Origin: an uncultured Blautia sp. | Lineage (GTDB): Bacteria > Bacillota > Clostridia > Lachnospirales > Lachnospiraceae | Direction: 5' to 3' | DNA length: 5,394 nt | NCBI GenBank assembly: GCA_934437695.1 | Contig: CAKSAW010000077.1 | Span: forward strand, 1 to 5,394 | In this document: positions 5,145 to 5,394 of the stretch, in pieces | How positions within the stretch are numbered: position 1 is the first letter of the stretch | Layout: each line of letters starts with the position of its first letter | Position numbers and translations under genes: made by a program | Notes under the pieces: model-generated | Databases searched by the model: none | What the model was told of the DNA's origin: nothing | The model's input: the letters and a program-made list of their open reading frames with translations, nothing else

Positions 5145-5198
5145 AAAACAGGGATTACTCCTGCAGATATCCGGTCTGCAGTGAGCAATCCCTGTTTT
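5145..5198. terminator. Long bidirectional intrinsic terminator between LysR gene and tex
   Basis: AAAACAGGGATT (5145-5156) pairs perfectly with AATCCCTGTTTT (5187-5198). Inside, CTC/GAG (5158-5160 with 5183-5185) and CTGCAGA/TCTGCAG (5161-5167 with 5175-5181) extend the stem, with a one-base mismatch and a one-base bulge, to a loop of seven bases. A T-run follows the stem on the plus strand and, because of the flanking A-run, also on the minus strand. It therefore serves both convergent genes: LysR from the left and tex from the right. Confidence 0.93.
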
Positions 5199-5205
5199 AT
5201 TGATG

Positions 5206-5394
5206 TTATTTATTTAATCCCTTCATAGATAAGCTGATACGTTTCTTCTTCATATCAACTCCAATCACTCTCACATCTACAATATCCCCTACACTTACTG
5301 CTTCAAGAGGATGTTTGATAAATCTCTCTGTCATCTCGGAAATGTGCACCAGACCGTCCTGATGTACACCGATATCTACAAATGCACCGAAATC
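5206..5394 (-). CDS. tex: Tex-like S1-domain RNA-binding transcription accessory protein, C-terminal end, runs off right edge
   Basis: Only the last 62 codons and the TAA stop (5206-5208) are visible. They encode most of an S1 RNA-binding domain: DFGAFVDIGVHQDGLVHISEM (1-21 of the fragment), then RFIKHPLEAVSVGDIVDVRVIGVDMKKKRISLSMKGLNK. The DFGAFVDIGVHQDGLVHIS block and the KHP, VSVGDIV and VGVD-like, KKRISLSMK spacing match the C-terminal S1 domain of Tex (YhgF/YdcI), a conserved nucleic-acid-binding protein of about 700-780 residues. Other S1 proteins (ribosomal S1, RNase R, PNPase) usually differ at GVHQDGLVHIS and do not end soon after the domain in this way. The gene is convergent with the LysR gene and they share a terminator. 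Confidence 0.88.
   Translation of the reverse strand, partial: DFGAFVDIGVHQDGLVHISEMTERFIKHPLEAVSVGDIVDVRVIGVDMKKKRISLSMKGLNK

Noticed and set aside
4691..5188. A 165-codon minus-strand open frame opposite the LysR gene.
   Set aside because: It is an arginine/serine/cysteine-rich shadow of the LysR reading frame and would run through the bidirectional terminator.

Overview
The window looks like part of a low-to-mid GC Firmicutes chromosome, most likely a gut Lachnospiraceae member. The reasons are AGGAGG-type ribosome binding sites, an 'MKKVLAAALAGAMTVSMSATAFAADE'-like secretion signal, sigma-A style promoters, AT-rich intergenic DNA, and a set of Firmicutes-type genes (HPr-like protein, DUF1294, tex). 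The genus cannot be named from this sequence alone. There are no RNA genes, insertion sequences, CRISPR arrays or phage genes. The region is mostly ordinary core genome with an interesting regulatory layout.

Left part (1-2264, minus strand): the first two genes of a peptide/nickel-family (DppABCDF/Opp/Gsi-like) ABC importer operon. The substrate-binding protein is transcribed first. Then come a 165-base gap with two hairpins and the first permease, which runs off the left edge. The remaining permease and ATPase genes would lie to the left of the window.

Control region (2265-2619): a strong-looking promoter (TTGACA, 17-base spacer, TATACT) drives the binding protein. A perfect 7+7 palindrome sits on its predicted start point. 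The roughly 177-base leader contains a terminator-like structure. TGGT/ACCA inverted half-sites lie upstream of the promoter, including a LysR-style T-N11-A box near -71.

Middle part (2620-4095, minus strand): an HPr-like protein that lacks the phosphorylatable histidine but keeps the regulatory-serine region, then a DUF1294 membrane protein, then a small-conductance mechanosensitive channel (MscS). The last two are 29 bases apart and very probably co-transcribed.

Right part: a LysR-family regulator (4224-5117, plus strand) diverges from the HPr-like gene, with back-to-back promoters that touch at their -35 elements. It ends at a long, probably bidirectional terminator shared with the convergent 3' end of tex, an S1-domain RNA-binding protein that runs off the right edge.

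Working model (inference): the LysR regulator may bind TGGT/ACCA half-sites both at its own divergent promoter region and upstream of the peptide-importer operon. This would link importer expression to the neighbouring HPr-like gene. I do not see evidence for a wholly new defence, mobile or biosynthetic system here. The points most worth checking are the regulatory structures, the degenerate HPr, and the substrate-binding protein with no lipobox.
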